64,000 nt of DNA from Cupriavidus sp. P-10 (GCF_003402535.2 NZ_AP025170.1:3100001-3164000); one strand, 5' to 3'. Counted from the first letter of the stretch, positions 8,369 through 17,095 are shown. The notes: generated by a model not told the origin, from the letters alone. Made by a program: numbers and translations.

Positions 8369-9628
8369 TCAGATAACGCCCGCTTCCCGCAGTGCGCGCA
8401 ACTCGTTTGCGTCCAGTCCCAACGTTCCATAGACCAGCGCATTGTGCTCGCCCACGGCCGGACCGCAGCGCGGCGCGGCCGGTGCGTAGCCGGAGAACCG
8501 CGGCACCACGCACGGTGCCGGCACTGACCCAAGTTCGGCGTCCGGCAGGCGCACGATCGCCTCGCGCGCCTGCATCTGCGGATCTTCGACAATGTCGGCG
8601 ATGCTGAACACCTTGCTGAACGGCACCTGGCAAGCCTCAAGCGCCAAAGCCGCGTCCGCGTACGGCCTGGCAGCAAACCAGGCCGCGATCTGCGCGTCGA
8701 GCGCGTCGAGATTGCGCACGCGGCCGGCGTTGGTGGCGTAGTCGGCCGCGCGCGCGAGCTGCGGCGCAGCCATCGCCTCTGCCAGGCGGCGGAAGGTGGC
8801 ATCGGACGAGGCCACCACCGAGACCCAGACGTCATCCGAGGTCCGGTACATATTGGACGGTGCCGCATAGGTAGTTCGATTGCCCGCGCGCTGGCGCACG
8901 CGGCCCAGTTGCTCGTACTCCACGGCCAGAGGCTCCAGCAGCCGGAACAGTGCTTCAGTGGCCGCTAGGTCGATCTCGCGGCCGGGCAGGTCCGGCCGCG
9001 CGCGCCGCTCCGCCACTGCGGTGGCGATGGCAAAGGCGCCGAACAAGCCAGCGACCATGTCGCCTACCGGGTAGTTCATGTGCATCGGCCCGCTCTCCGG
9101 CGAACCTGCCAGGTTGGTGAACCCGCTCATCGCCTCAAAGATCCGCGCAAACCCGGGCCGCTGCGCATAGGGTCCGGTCTGGCCGAAGCCGGTCAGCCGC
9201 AATACCACAAGGCCGGGGTTGGCCGCGCGCAGGGTCTCGATATCCAGTCCCCAGCGCGCCAGCGTGCCGGTGCGGAAGTTCTCGACCAGTACATCGAACT
9301 GCGGCAGCAGTTTCAGGAATATCTCCTTGCCGCGCGGTGTGCGCACGTCCAGCGAGATGCCGCGCTTGCCGCGGTTGGTCACTTTCCAGTACAGCGCGTG
9401 CGCGTCGGTGACGGGCTCGAGCGAGCGCAGCGGATCACTGCCATCGGGCAGTTCCAGCTTGACGACTTCGGCGCCCATGTCGCCGCACAGCGTGGCCGAG
9501 AACGGTGCCGCCACCACGGTGGCCATGTCCAGGATGTGCACGCCTGACAGCGGGCCGGCGCCGGCATCGGTGTGGGGGTTGCAAGGCGTTGCCGTCGGGG
9601 CGGCGTGGTCGGGTGACGCGTTCGGCAT
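8369..9628 (-). CDS. CaiB/BaiF family (class III) CoA-transferase
   Basis: Transfers CoA between acyl-CoAs and free carboxylic acids; 419 residues. The start at 9628 follows a modest GAAGAGA ribosome site. Family motifs include VHILDMATVVAAPFSATLCGDMGAEVVKLE cut short to its core LCGDMGAEVVKLE, NRGKRGISLDV, and MNYPVGDM with the conserved catalytic Asp. It is transcribed away from iclR, Bug and acyl-CoA dehydrogenase genes, which suggests that it activates the acid whose CoA ester the dehydrogenase then oxidises. Control by the divergent IclR protein is likely. Confidence 0.9.
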   Translation of the reverse strand: MPNASPDHAAPTATPCNPHTDAGAGPLSGVHILDMATVVAAPFSATLCGDMGAEVVKLELPDGSDPLRSLEPVTDAHALYWKVTNRGKRGISLDVRTPRGKEIFLKLLPQFDVLVENFRTGTLARWGLDIETLRAANPGLVVLRLTGFGQTGPYAQRPGFARIFEAMSGFTNLAGSPESGPMHMNYPVGDMVAGLFGAFAIATAVAERRARPDLPGREIDLAATEALFRLLEPLAVEYEQLGRVRQRAGNRTTYAAPSNMYRTSDDVWVSVVASSDATFRRLAEAMAAPQLARAADYATNAGRVRNLDALDAQIAAWFAARPYADAALALEACQVPFSKVFSIADIVEDPQMQAREAIVRLPDAELGSVPAPCVVPRFSGYAPAAPRCGPAVGEHNALVYGTLGLDANELRALREAGVI

Positions 9629-9707
9629 GGGATCTGTCTCTTCGTTTCGGGTTGGGCGCAGGTTGCTGCGATCCAAACTGACAGCCCCGCGCGCCAGGCG
9701 CAAGCAC

Positions 9708-9726
9708 GGTTTCGCTGTGCGGAACC
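9708..9726. promoter_or_regulatory. Candidate IclR operator
   Basis: GGTTTCGC-TGT-GCGGAACC is an 8-bp inverted repeat with one mismatch, in the 140-bp gap between the divergent CoA-transferase and iclR genes. Position and symmetry fit a site for the adjacent IclR protein. Confidence 0.4.
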
Positions 9727-9768
9727 GTCGTGCTACAACATTGACGCACCCCCCTTACGGATCCGAGC

Positions 9769-10602
9769 ATGAATGCCAACAGACCGCCGCCAGACATGGA
9801 ACGCCCTCCACTGCCCGGCCTTGCCAGCGCCGACGAACTCTCTACCGATCGCCAGTTCGCCACCAACCTGGCACGCGGACTGGATGTGCTGCGGGCGTTC
9901 ACGCCGGGCAGCCCGGTCCTGGGCAATCAGGACATCGTGGCGCGGACCGGACTGCCCAAGGCGACGGTGTCACGCCTGACGTACACGCTCAGCCTGCTTG
10001 GCTTCCTGAGCCGGGTGCCGGGCAACCAGAAGTACCGGCTCGGCGCGGGCGTGCTGGCGCTGGCATATCCGATGCTTGCCGGGCTGGCCATCCGCCAGAT
10101 CGCGCGGCCATATATGGAAGCCATCGCCCGCGAAACCGGGTGCACGGTGAACCTGGGAATGCGCGAGCGGCTGACGGTGGTGTACGTGGACAGCTGCCGT
10201 GTCGATCCGGGCAACGTGTACCAGCCCGACATCGGCAGTACGCGGCCCTTGCTGTCCACGTCGATCGGCCGCGCCGTGCTGCTGGCGTGCGGGGCGGAAG
10301 AACGCGCCGCGGTGCTGAACCGGCTGCGCGTGGAAGATGCCGAGCGCTTTGCGCGGGAGAAGCCGATGTGGACCGCGGAGCAGGCGCACTTTGCGGCGCA
10401 TGGCTATTGCCTGAGCCGCGGCGAATGGCGGACGGACATCCATGCGATTGCCGTGCCGATCCGGCAGTCGCTGCATGAAGACCCGTTCGCGCTGAATTGC
10501 ACCGTCGCCGCCGCGCGCGACCGTGACGACATGCTTGCGCGCACGGTCGCGCAGAAGTTGCGCGAAGGCGTCAGGCAGATCGAGCTGGCGTGCGCGCGTT
10601 GA
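9769..10602 (+). CDS. IclR-family transcriptional regulator
   Basis: Regulator of 277 residues. An N-terminal winged helix-turn-helix (about 28-90) includes RGLDVLRAF and TGLPKATVSRLTYTL. The C-terminal IclR effector domain (about 105-270) includes SIGRAVLLACG and HAIAVPI, which is conserved in the family. It precedes a Bug receptor and an acyl-CoA dehydrogenase on the same strand and diverges from a CoA-transferase. It is therefore the likely controller of this acid-degradation module. The effector is unknown. Confidence 0.92.
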   Translation: MNANRPPPDMERPPLPGLASADELSTDRQFATNLARGLDVLRAFTPGSPVLGNQDIVARTGLPKATVSRLTYTLSLLGFLSRVPGNQKYRLGAGVLALAYPMLAGLAIRQIARPYMEAIARETGCTVNLGMRERLTVVYVDSCRVDPGNVYQPDIGSTRPLLSTSIGRAVLLACGAEERAAVLNRLRVEDAERFAREKPMWTAEQAHFAAHGYCLSRGEWRTDIHAIAVPIRQSLHEDPFALNCTVAAARDRDDMLARTVAQKLREGVRQIELACAR

Positions 10603-10603
10603 G

Positions 10604-10642
10604 GTGACGACAAGCGGTGACGACAAGCGATGACGACAAGCG
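10604..10642 (+). repeat. 13-bp tandem repeat, three copies
   Basis: Unit GTGACGACAAGCG, two perfect copies and one with A for the first G, directly after the iclR stop codon (10600-10602). It lies in the 164-bp gap before the Bug receptor. It does not form a clear hairpin. Confidence 0.85.
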
Positions 10643-10766
10643 GGTATCGAACGAGACAGTAGCGTTGACGACGCCGCGGCAGTTGTAGCAAGGAGGCACC
10701 AAGCGATCCGGCGAGACCGCGGCCTTATCGGGACTATCGGGGACATCCCCCAGACCAGGAGACAAG

Positions 10767-11768
10767 ATGCAACCCACTCAAACAGCGCGCCGGCGCCTGC
10801 TGGCCGCCATGTTCGGCTGCGCCGCGCTCGCGCCGGCCGTGGCCTTTGGCGCCGCCGACAGCGCCGACAGGTTCCCCGGCCACCCTATTCGCATCATCGT
10901 GCCGTTCTCGGCCGGCGGCGTGGTCGACACCGTCACCCGCGTCACCGCCGAGCGCATGGCCCAGGTGCTGCGCCAGCCTGTCATCGTCGAGAACCGCACC
11001 GGCGCGGGCGGCGCCATCGGCACCGACGTCGCCGCCAAGGCCGCACCGGACGGCTATACGCTGCTCGCCGTCAGTCCCAGCCACGTGGTCGGGCCGCTGC
11101 TCAACGGCGCGACCGCCTGGAAAGGCGCACGCGACTTTCGCGCGGTTGCCGGCTTTGGCGTGGTGCCCAACGTGATCGTGGTCCCGGCATCGTCGCGCCT
11201 GCGCAGCCTGCCCGAATTGCTTGACGCCGCGCGCAGCCAGCCCGGTGTGCTGACCTACGCCAGCGCCGGCGTCGGTACCTCCAACCACCTCTCCGGCGAA
11301 CTGCTCGCGCAAATGACCGAGGTCAAGCTGACCCATGTGCCATACAAGGGCCAGCCCGAGGCGCTGACGGACGTGCTGGGTGCGCGCGTGTCGATGATGG
11401 CGCTGACTGCGGCAATCGCCCGCCAGCAGGTCCAGAGCGGCAAGCTGCGTGCACTCGCCGTGACTTCCGCCAAACGGTCCGCAGCGTTGCCAGACGTTCC
11501 GACGGTTGCCGAAGTTGCGCGCCTGCCCGGCTATGAAGTAGGCGCGTGGTTCGGACTGGTCGCGCCTCACGCCACGCCCGATGCCGTCGTGCGCAAGCTG
11601 GCCGACGCCGCGGCGCAGGCCGCCAGCGATCCCGCCGTGGTCAGGCGCCTGGCCGACCTAGGCATGGACGTGGCCCCGCAATCCGCACCTGCCTTCGACC
11701 GCTATCTGGACAGCGAGTCGCAGAAGTGGACCCGCGTGCTGAAAACCGCCGGCATCACCGGCCAATAG
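10767..11768 (+). CDS. Bug-family tripartite tricarboxylate receptor
   Basis: Periplasmic carboxylate-binding protein of 333 residues. The start at 10767 is preceded by CCAGGAGA. It has a signal peptide (about 1-29) with ARRRLLAAM then a hydrophobic core. Family landmarks are FPGHPIRIIVPFSAGG, VIVENRTGAGG and KAAPDGYTLL. It lies between iclR and an acyl-CoA dehydrogenase gene, so it probably captures the carboxylate that this module degrades. No transporter membrane subunits are adjacent. Confidence 0.9.
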   Translation: MQPTQTARRRLLAAMFGCAALAPAVAFGAADSADRFPGHPIRIIVPFSAGGVVDTVTRVTAERMAQVLRQPVIVENRTGAGGAIGTDVAAKAAPDGYTLLAVSPSHVVGPLLNGATAWKGARDFRAVAGFGVVPNVIVVPASSRLRSLPELLDAARSQPGVLTYASAGVGTSNHLSGELLAQMTEVKLTHVPYKGQPEALTDVLGARVSMMALTAAIARQQVQSGKLRALAVTSAKRSAALPDVPTVAEVARLPGYEVGAWFGLVAPHATPDAVVRKLADAAAQAASDPAVVRRLADLGMDVAPQSAPAFDRYLDSESQKWTRVLKTAGITGQ

Positions 11769-11830
11769 CACCTGTCGCACCTGTCGCACCTGTCGCACCT
11801 GTCGCACCTGTCGCACCTGTCGCACCTGTC
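11768..11830 (+). repeat. 9-bp tandem repeat, seven perfect copies
   Basis: Unit GCACCTGTC repeated seven times without a mismatch. The first base is the last base of the Bug receptor stop codon. It fills the gap between that gene and the acyl-CoA dehydrogenase. The unit is a multiple of three, so copy-number change would keep any reading frame. Confidence 0.95.
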
Positions 11831-11888
11831 GTCCACAAGGCAAGACACATCCCGCTCCTTCCCAGACACCTACCCACCTGACGCTCCC

Positions 11889-13055
11889 ATGATCCGCGAC
11901 GCCGCCCGCATGCAAGCCCTGCTTGCCGACCTCCGCCAGTTCGTCCTCGACACCTGCATCCCGCTCGAATCCGACATCGACCGCGACGACGTCATCCCTG
12001 AAACAGTGGTCGACGCCATGCGACAACTCGGATTGTTCGGACACAGCATCCCCGAAGCCTACGGCGGCGCGGGGCTGACGTCCGAAGAACTGACGCTCAT
12101 CAACATCGAAGTCTCGCAGGCCGCCACCGTCTTCCGAGCGCGCTTCGGTGGCAACACCGGCATCGCTTCCGAGTCGCTGGTCGTTGACGGCACCGAAGCG
12201 CAGAAGACGCGCTACCTGCCACGGCTTGCATCGGGCGAGCTGACCGGCTGCTTCGCGCTGACCGAGCCCGAGGCCGGATCCGACGCTACCGCGCTGCAGA
12301 CGTCGGCCCGGCGCGACGGTGACCATTACGTGCTGAACGGCAGCAAATGCTTCATCACCAACGCACCGATCGCCGACCTGTTCACCGTGTTCGCCCGCAC
12401 CGACTCCGATACCCCCGGCGCGCACGGCATCAGCGCCTTCCTGATCGAACGCGGCACGCCCGGCATCAGCACCGGCGAGCCGGAACGCAAGATGGGCCAG
12501 CACGGTTCCCCGGTGGGCGACGTCTACCTGCATGACTGTCGCGTGCCGGCTACCGCCATTGTCGGCGGCCAGCCTGGCGTCGGCTTCAAGACCGCGATGA
12601 AGGCGCTCAACAAGCAGCGCATCAACCTGGCTGGCCTGTGCATCGGCCCCGCTATCCGCCTGGTGGACGAGATGGTGCGCTACGCCAGCCAGCGGCGGCA
12701 GTTCGGCAAGCCGATCGCCGATTACCAGCTGGTTCAGCAAATGATTGCCGACAGCAACACCGACATCCACGCCGCGCGGGCGCTGGTACTGGAGACCGCC
12801 CGCCGCCGCGACAACGGCGAGGACGTGACCATGGAGGCATCGATGTGCAAGCTGTTCGCTTCTGAAATGTGCGGACGCGTGGCGGATCGCGCGGTGCAGA
12901 TCTTTGGCGGGAGCGGCTATATGGCGCGTACCGTGGCGGAGCGGTTCTATCGCGACGTGCGGTTGTTCCGCTTGTATGAGGGAACCACGCAGATCCACCA
13001 GCTGAACATTGCCAAGCGGACGATGCAGGCGCGGGAGGGGGTGCTGGGACAGTGA
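11889..13055 (+). CDS. Acyl-CoA dehydrogenase
   Basis: FAD-dependent enzyme of 388 residues that inserts the alpha-beta double bond into an acyl-CoA. Middle-domain signature is CFALTEPEAGSD (near residues 121-132). The C-terminal helical domain holds RQFGKPIADYQLVQQM, FGGSGYM and LYEGTTQIHQLNIAKR. The Glu in YEGTTQ is the catalytic base position of short- and medium-chain enzymes. It is third in an iclR-Bug-dehydrogenase set and, with the divergent CoA-transferase, suggests activation followed by beta-oxidation of a small carboxylic acid. Substrate chain length cannot be assigned. Confidence 0.92.
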   Translation: MIRDAARMQALLADLRQFVLDTCIPLESDIDRDDVIPETVVDAMRQLGLFGHSIPEAYGGAGLTSEELTLINIEVSQAATVFRARFGGNTGIASESLVVDGTEAQKTRYLPRLASGELTGCFALTEPEAGSDATALQTSARRDGDHYVLNGSKCFITNAPIADLFTVFARTDSDTPGAHGISAFLIERGTPGISTGEPERKMGQHGSPVGDVYLHDCRVPATAIVGGQPGVGFKTAMKALNKQRINLAGLCIGPAIRLVDEMVRYASQRRQFGKPIADYQLVQQMIADSNTDIHAARALVLETARRRDNGEDVTMEASMCKLFASEMCGRVADRAVQIFGGSGYMARTVAERFYRDVRLFRLYEGTTQIHQLNIAKRTMQAREGVLGQ

Positions 13056-13270
13056 CTTTGCTTGCGGGCGACGCGCCTGATGGCTGGGTTGGACTCGGCG
13101 CTTTAGGTCATTACATGAAACGCACGGATCCGGCCTTCTCGCCCAAGGTGCCTGGCCACGCCAATCTTTCGGACATGATCCGTACCTATCCGGACCTGGT
13201 CCTGAACCAATTGAACGGTACGGGCTTCTGGGTCAGCCTGAGGTCGAAGCCTGATGGTCAGGAAGGCTAG
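13052..13270 (+). pseudogene. LOTUS/OST-HTH domain fragment
   Basis: A 72-codon frame starting with GTG at 13052, overlapping the dehydrogenase stop. Residues about 11-64 (GWVGLGALGHYMKR, then PGHANLSDMIRTYPDLV) resemble the OST-HTH/LOTUS domain normally found C-terminal to a NYN RNase domain (LabA-like proteins). No NYN part is present upstream, because that DNA codes for the dehydrogenase. It is therefore probably the tail of a lost gene; a stand-alone small RNA-binding protein is the alternative. Confidence 0.45.
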
Positions 13271-13321
13271 ACGGCAAACGAGCTGGCATGACAACTACAG
13301 GAACAATCTCGCAGGGGTCGC

Positions 13322-13728
13322 ATGAAGACAATTTTCGTTCTGGCATTCATCGTCGCAATTCTTCTGATTGCGCTTCAAATATTGAGGGCAAGAGGCAACG
13401 ACAGCTCCGCAAAGGGTTTCGCCTTTGCGCGCCGCTCGCCGTTCATGCGTCAAGACGAAATCCAGCTCTACGTGCGCTTGTCCACGGCATTGAAGGACGC
13501 CCATGTCTTTCCGCAGGTGGCAATGTCGGCCTTCGTGCAGCATCGTGGCAAGGAACGGGCGGGGAATATGTTCGCCCAAAAGTCAAGCGATACGACTCCA
13601 AGGATGTCGATTTCACCGTGGTCTTGCGGGACTATATGTCCGTGCTTGCAACGCCCTCTTCGGCACAAGGCAAGGCACAGGCGGAGAATTCGGGTGGCGT
13701 TGCTCGAGCCGGCAAGCTTGAGGCGTGA
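13322..13728 (+). pseudogene. DUF2726-like membrane-anchored protein, frameshifted
   Basis: The start at 13322 gives a hydrophobic N-terminus (about residues 3-20), then RSPFMRQDEIQLYVRLSTAL and VFPQVAMSAFV, as in the first half of DUF2726 proteins. After about 13540 the family pattern continues one frame back (KVKRYDSKDVDFTVV, to the stop at 13728), while the original frame turns into Arg/Pro-rich nonsense. A single-base deletion near 13540-13570 explains this. DUF2726 function is not known to me in detail; the fold is thought to be nuclease-like. It could be a true pseudogene or a sequencing error. Confidence 0.6.
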
Positions 13729-13734
13729 CCCGAA

Positions 13735-14231
13735 TTACCGTTGACCGCCGAAGTCCGGCGACAGCGCGATCATGATTGCCTCGTCTGCCGAATACAGATC
13801 AGGAATCACAGCCTTCGTTACCGCGCCCAACGTCGACGCATAGATCCGTTGCGCCACATTGTCCGTCCGCGTCGTGACCATCACGCCTTTGATCCTTGCT
13901 CCGCGCTTCTCAAGCTCACGAGCGACCTGTGGCAATGACTGCCCGATAAGCGCGTGCGCAATGCCCCTGCCTCTGTTCTCGGGAAGCACCGCCATTTGTT
14001 CCAGCTCGAGGACAACTTCCTCCCGGAAGCCGCTTTCTCAGTCCACTGGATGTAGCCGACGAGCCTCCCGTCTTCAACTGCGACAAAGTAACGGATACGT
14101 GGATAGGCGGCAGCGTTGCAGGATATCCAGAGCAGTGATTCCAGTTGCCGCGGAAATGCGGCTTGATGAATCGCTGCGACATGCTCGATATCGCTGGCGA
14201 CCAAAGGACGGATGGAAGGGACGTGGCTCAT
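13735..14231 (-). pseudogene. GNAT-family N-acetyltransferase, frameshifted
   Basis: The start at 14231 gives MSHVPSIRPLVASDIEHVA and YFVAVEDGRLVGYIQWTEKA, the beta1 to beta4 part of a GNAT domain. At about 14045 the frame shifts by one base. The neighbouring frame continues with FREEVVLELEQMAVLPENRGRGIAHALI, shown here only to note the acetyl-CoA loop (RGRGIA), and ends at 13735. Joined, the two halves make a normal-length acetyltransferase of about 165 residues. Loss of function or a sequencing error are both possible. It is the third damaged gene in this 1.2-kb patch. Confidence 0.7.
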
Positions 14232-14410
14232 AAGGCTTGGGATTGCGCCCTGGATGCACCAACGGCTTTCTCGATGGCTGCATAGGTGACGGTCCGATTG
14301 GAAATCGCTGTCGGCCAGCGACATCATGCCACCGCGCATCGCCGGCGTACACCGGCCGAACGGATTCCTGTGCGCAATAATGAAGGTGCCTGCCCCCTAC
14401 CGAGACCGCC

Positions 14411-14914
14411 ATGTCCGCACCATTGATCCACTCGGCACGCCTCGCGTTGATCCCCTTCTCCGGCGCCGATGCCGACGAAGCTTGGCGTTGCATCACGCCA
14501 ACCCTGGCCCGCTATATGGAATGGGAACCCTCCCCATCTCCGGCAGCATTCCGCGACGTCTGGCAAGCGTGGCTGCCGGCCATGGACGACGGATCGGATT
14601 TTGTCTTTACCATCCGCCGCGCGAGTGACAGCCAATTCCTCGGACTGGCCGGGCTGCATCATGCTGATACCCCCGCGCCGGAATTCGGCATCTGGATCCG
14701 GGAAGACGCCCACGGCCACGGCTATGGAATGGAGGCCGTGCTGGCGGTGAAGGACTGGGCGATGGCTGCCCTGCAGCCGTCGCGGTTCATCTATCCGGTG
14801 GCGGAAGAGAATTGGGCAAGCCGGCGAATTCCGGAGGCGATGGGCGGCGTGGTAGTGGACAGCCAGCCTGCCCCGAAATATGTGCGGCTGATTTATGAAG
14901 TGCCAGTGCGGTAA
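14411..14914 (+). CDS. GNAT-family N-acetyltransferase, RimJ/RimL-like
   Basis: Acetyltransferase of 167 residues. It starts SAPLIHSARLALIPFSGADA, like the RimJ/RimL/Ala-acetylating group, and carries FGIWIREDAHGHGYGMEAVLA with the acetyl-CoA pyrophosphate loop (HGHGYG). The distal NxASRRI element (ENWASRRIPEAMG) is also typical. Unlike the frameshifted GNAT gene next to it, the frame is intact. Substrate may be a protein N-terminus or a small amine; it cannot be told from sequence. Confidence 0.88.
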   Translation: MSAPLIHSARLALIPFSGADADEAWRCITPTLARYMEWEPSPSPAAFRDVWQAWLPAMDDGSDFVFTIRRASDSQFLGLAGLHHADTPAPEFGIWIREDAHGHGYGMEAVLAVKDWAMAALQPSRFIYPVAEENWASRRIPEAMGGVVVDSQPAPKYVRLIYEVPVR

Positions 14915-14973
14915 AGCACACGCACAGCCGGATGCTGCCGAGGCCATGGAAGCCGCTTGATGGCAAACGACAA

Positions 14974-15007
14974 TGGCCCGGTGCGAATCATTATTCGCAC
15001 CGGGCCA
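14974..15007. terminator. Perfect 15-bp hairpin between convergent genes
   Basis: TGGCCCGGTGCGAAT, loop CATT, and its exact complement, lying between the GNAT gene (+) and the crotonase gene (-). No T-run follows on either side, so it may act as a bidirectional, factor-assisted terminator or RNA 3' end protector. Confidence 0.55.
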
Positions 15008-15017
15008 GCCAGCACAT

Positions 15018-15863
15018 TTAGCGCCCCTTCCAGTCCGGCTGGCGCCGGCCTACAAATGCCTCCACCCCTTCCCGGAAGTCTGCGCTCCCGTAGCACAAGC
15101 GCACAAGATCATCGGTATCGGCCACCGCCTCCACGGTCTGCCGCCGCAGTGCTTCCTTGACAACCGTTTGCGTAACAGGCGCCAGCGCGGCGAGCCGGTT
15201 GCATAGCGCAGCGACCTCGCTCTCCAGCGACTCGACAGCATAGACGCCTTCCAGGAATCCGCACGCCAACGCCGCATCGGCATCCAGGATCTGCGCCAGC
15301 AGCAGCATGCGCCGCACCGGTTGCAAGCCCCACGCCGCGCGCAGCTTGGCGAGGTTCAGCGCCGACAGCGTATTGCCGAGCGTCCTGGCAATCGGCACGC
15401 CGAACCGGGCCTTCGGCGTCGCCACGCGGAAATCACAGGCGGTCGCGATGGCCAGTCCGCCGCCCACCGCCCAGCCCTCGATGACGGCCACGGTCGGCAT
15501 CGGCAGCTGTTCGACCAGGCGGATGCCTTCGTCGATGCGCGCTTCGTAGGCCACCCCGTCATCGCCACTCGAGAATTGCCGGAACTGCGCGATGTCAGTG
15601 CCCGCGACAAAGGCCTCCCCGCCTTCGCCGCGCAACACCACCACGCGCACGCCCGCGCTGCCATCGGCTGCGAGCGCGCGGCAGTGCGTGGCGAGTTGCT
15701 CGTACATCGCCCACGTCATCGCATTGCGCGCGGCCGGGCGGTCGAACGTCAGCGTCGCGACCTGCCCCTGCACCGTGAGTCGGACTTGCCCGTCACTGCC
15801 AGCGCCGTCTTCCCGCTGGCTCGACCCGGATTGACCGCCTCCCGGCGGCTGCGCGGCACTCAT
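15018..15863 (-). CDS. Enoyl-CoA hydratase/isomerase (crotonase) family protein
   Basis: Crotonase-fold protein of 281 residues. The CoA-binding and oxyanion-hole parts are visible in FDRPAARNAM, FVAGTDIAQF and EGWAVGGGLAIATACDF. Where classical hydratases have a catalytic Glu in a PExxLG motif, this protein has VPIARTLG, so ordinary hydratase chemistry is doubtful. Its start overlaps the stop of the upstream CoA-transferase by 4 bases (ATGA), indicating translational coupling. It is the last gene of the LysR/Bug/CoA-transferase set. Confidence 0.85.
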   Translation of the reverse strand: MSAAQPPGGGQSGSSQREDGAGSDGQVRLTVQGQVATLTFDRPAARNAMTWAMYEQLATHCRALAADGSAGVRVVVLRGEGGEAFVAGTDIAQFRQFSSGDDGVAYEARIDEGIRLVEQLPMPTVAVIEGWAVGGGLAIATACDFRVATPKARFGVPIARTLGNTLSALNLAKLRAAWGLQPVRRMLLLAQILDADAALACGFLEGVYAVESLESEVAALCNRLAALAPVTQTVVKEALRRQTVEAVADTDDLVRLCYGSADFREGVEAFVGRRQPDWKGR

Positions 15864-17095
15864 GCGCCGAACGCGCCGGCCGCGGCCAGCGACTGCTGTT
15901 CGTCCTTCGACAGGCCCAGCTCGGCCAGGATCTCTTCCGTATGCTGGCCCAGCAACGGCGGCGGACGGCGTACCTGCTGCGGCGTGCCGCCCATCTTCAC
16001 CGCGAAGCCGATATTGGGCACCTTGCCCTCGATCGGATGATCGATCTCGATACGCATCTGGCGGTGACGGCCATGCTCGCTGTCGAAGGCCTGCGGATAG
16101 GTCAGGATGGGACCAGCCGGGATACCGACTTCGAGCAGCTGTTCAATCCAGTAGTCTGCGGTCTGCATCGCGAAACTCTCTTCCAGCGTGGCAATCAATG
16201 GCTGCCGGTTGGCCAGCCGCAGCGCCACGGTGGCAAAGCGCTCATCCGCCAGCAGGTCTTGCCGGTCGAGCGTGTTGCACAACAGCTGCCACAGCTTCTG
16301 GTTGGTGGCGCCCATCACAAAGTAGCCGTCGGCGGCCTTCATCGCCTGGTAAGGCGCGCTCATGCGGTTGGCCGTGCCCAGCGGCTCGGGCTCGCGGCCG
16401 GTGCCCCAGTACTCGCAGGTGTCCCATACCGAGAACGCCAGCGCGGAATCGAACAGCGAAGCATCGACATACTGCCCCTTCCCTGTCTCCTTGGCACCGA
16501 TATAGGCCGACAGCATGCCGTAGGTCGCGAACAGCGCGCAGCCGATATCGGCCACCGGCACGCCAGCCTTCACCGGCGCGCCGCCGGGGTAGCCGGTGAC
16601 GCTCATCACGCCCGACATCGCCTGCGCCATCAGGTCGAAGCCCGGCCGCCCGGCCCACGGCCCGCTCTGGCCGAAGCCCGAGATGCTGCAGTAGACCAGC
16701 TTCGGATTGATCTTGGCGAGCGTCTCGTAGTCGATCCCCAGGCGCTTCATCACGCCGGGGCGGTAGTTCTCCACCAGGATGTCAGCCGTTTCCGCCATGC
16801 GATAGAGCACCTGCCGGCCGGACTCGGTCTTCAGGTCCAGCGTGACGCTGCGCTTGTTGCGGTTCATGTTGAGGAAGCCCATGCTGTCCGGGCCCTTCAT
16901 CTTGAACCCCATCGAGCCACGCGTCTGGTCGCCGCCCTGGGGCGGTTCGATCTTGATCACGTCGGCGCCGAGGTCGGCCAGCAACATGCAGGCATAGGGC
17001 CCGGCCATGACCTGGCTGACGTCGAGCACGCGCACGCCGGACAGCGGCAGTTTGGTGGCAGGCGCTTGCGCGCGGGAATCGGTGAAATCGGTCAT
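15860..17095 (-). CDS. CaiB/BaiF family (class III) CoA-transferase
   Basis: CoA-transferase of 411 residues. Motifs: VRVLDVSQVMAGPYACMLL, LADLGADVIKIEPPQGGD, NMNRNKRSVTLDLK and GVPVADIG with the conserved catalytic Asp. It lies downstream of a Bug receptor and overlaps the crotonase gene by 4 bases. It should activate the acid that the receptor collects, which the crotonase-fold protein then modifies as a CoA thioester. It is a different subfamily branch from the CoA-transferase at 8369-9628, judging by their limited similarity. Confidence 0.92.
   Translation of the reverse strand: MTDFTDSRAQAPATKLPLSGVRVLDVSQVMAGPYACMLLADLGADVIKIEPPQGGDQTRGSMGFKMKGPDSMGFLNMNRNKRSVTLDLKTESGRQVLYRMAETADILVENYRPGVMKRLGIDYETLAKINPKLVYCSISGFGQSGPWAGRPGFDLMAQAMSGVMSVTGYPGGAPVKAGVPVADIGCALFATYGMLSAYIGAKETGKGQYVDASLFDSALAFSVWDTCEYWGTGREPEPLGTANRMSAPYQAMKAADGYFVMGATNQKLWQLLCNTLDRQDLLADERFATVALRLANRQPLIATLEESFAMQTADYWIEQLLEVGIPAGPILTYPQAFDSEHGRHRQMRIEIDHPIEGKVPNIGFAVKMGGTPQQVRRPPPLLGQHTEEILAELGLSKDEQQSLAAAGAFGA

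Noticed and set aside
11768..11830. CRISPR array
   Set aside because: The repeats are 9 bp and directly adjacent without spacers, and no cas genes are present.
14974..15007. Transposon terminal inverted repeat
   Set aside because: The two arms form one tight hairpin between convergent genes with no transposase nearby.
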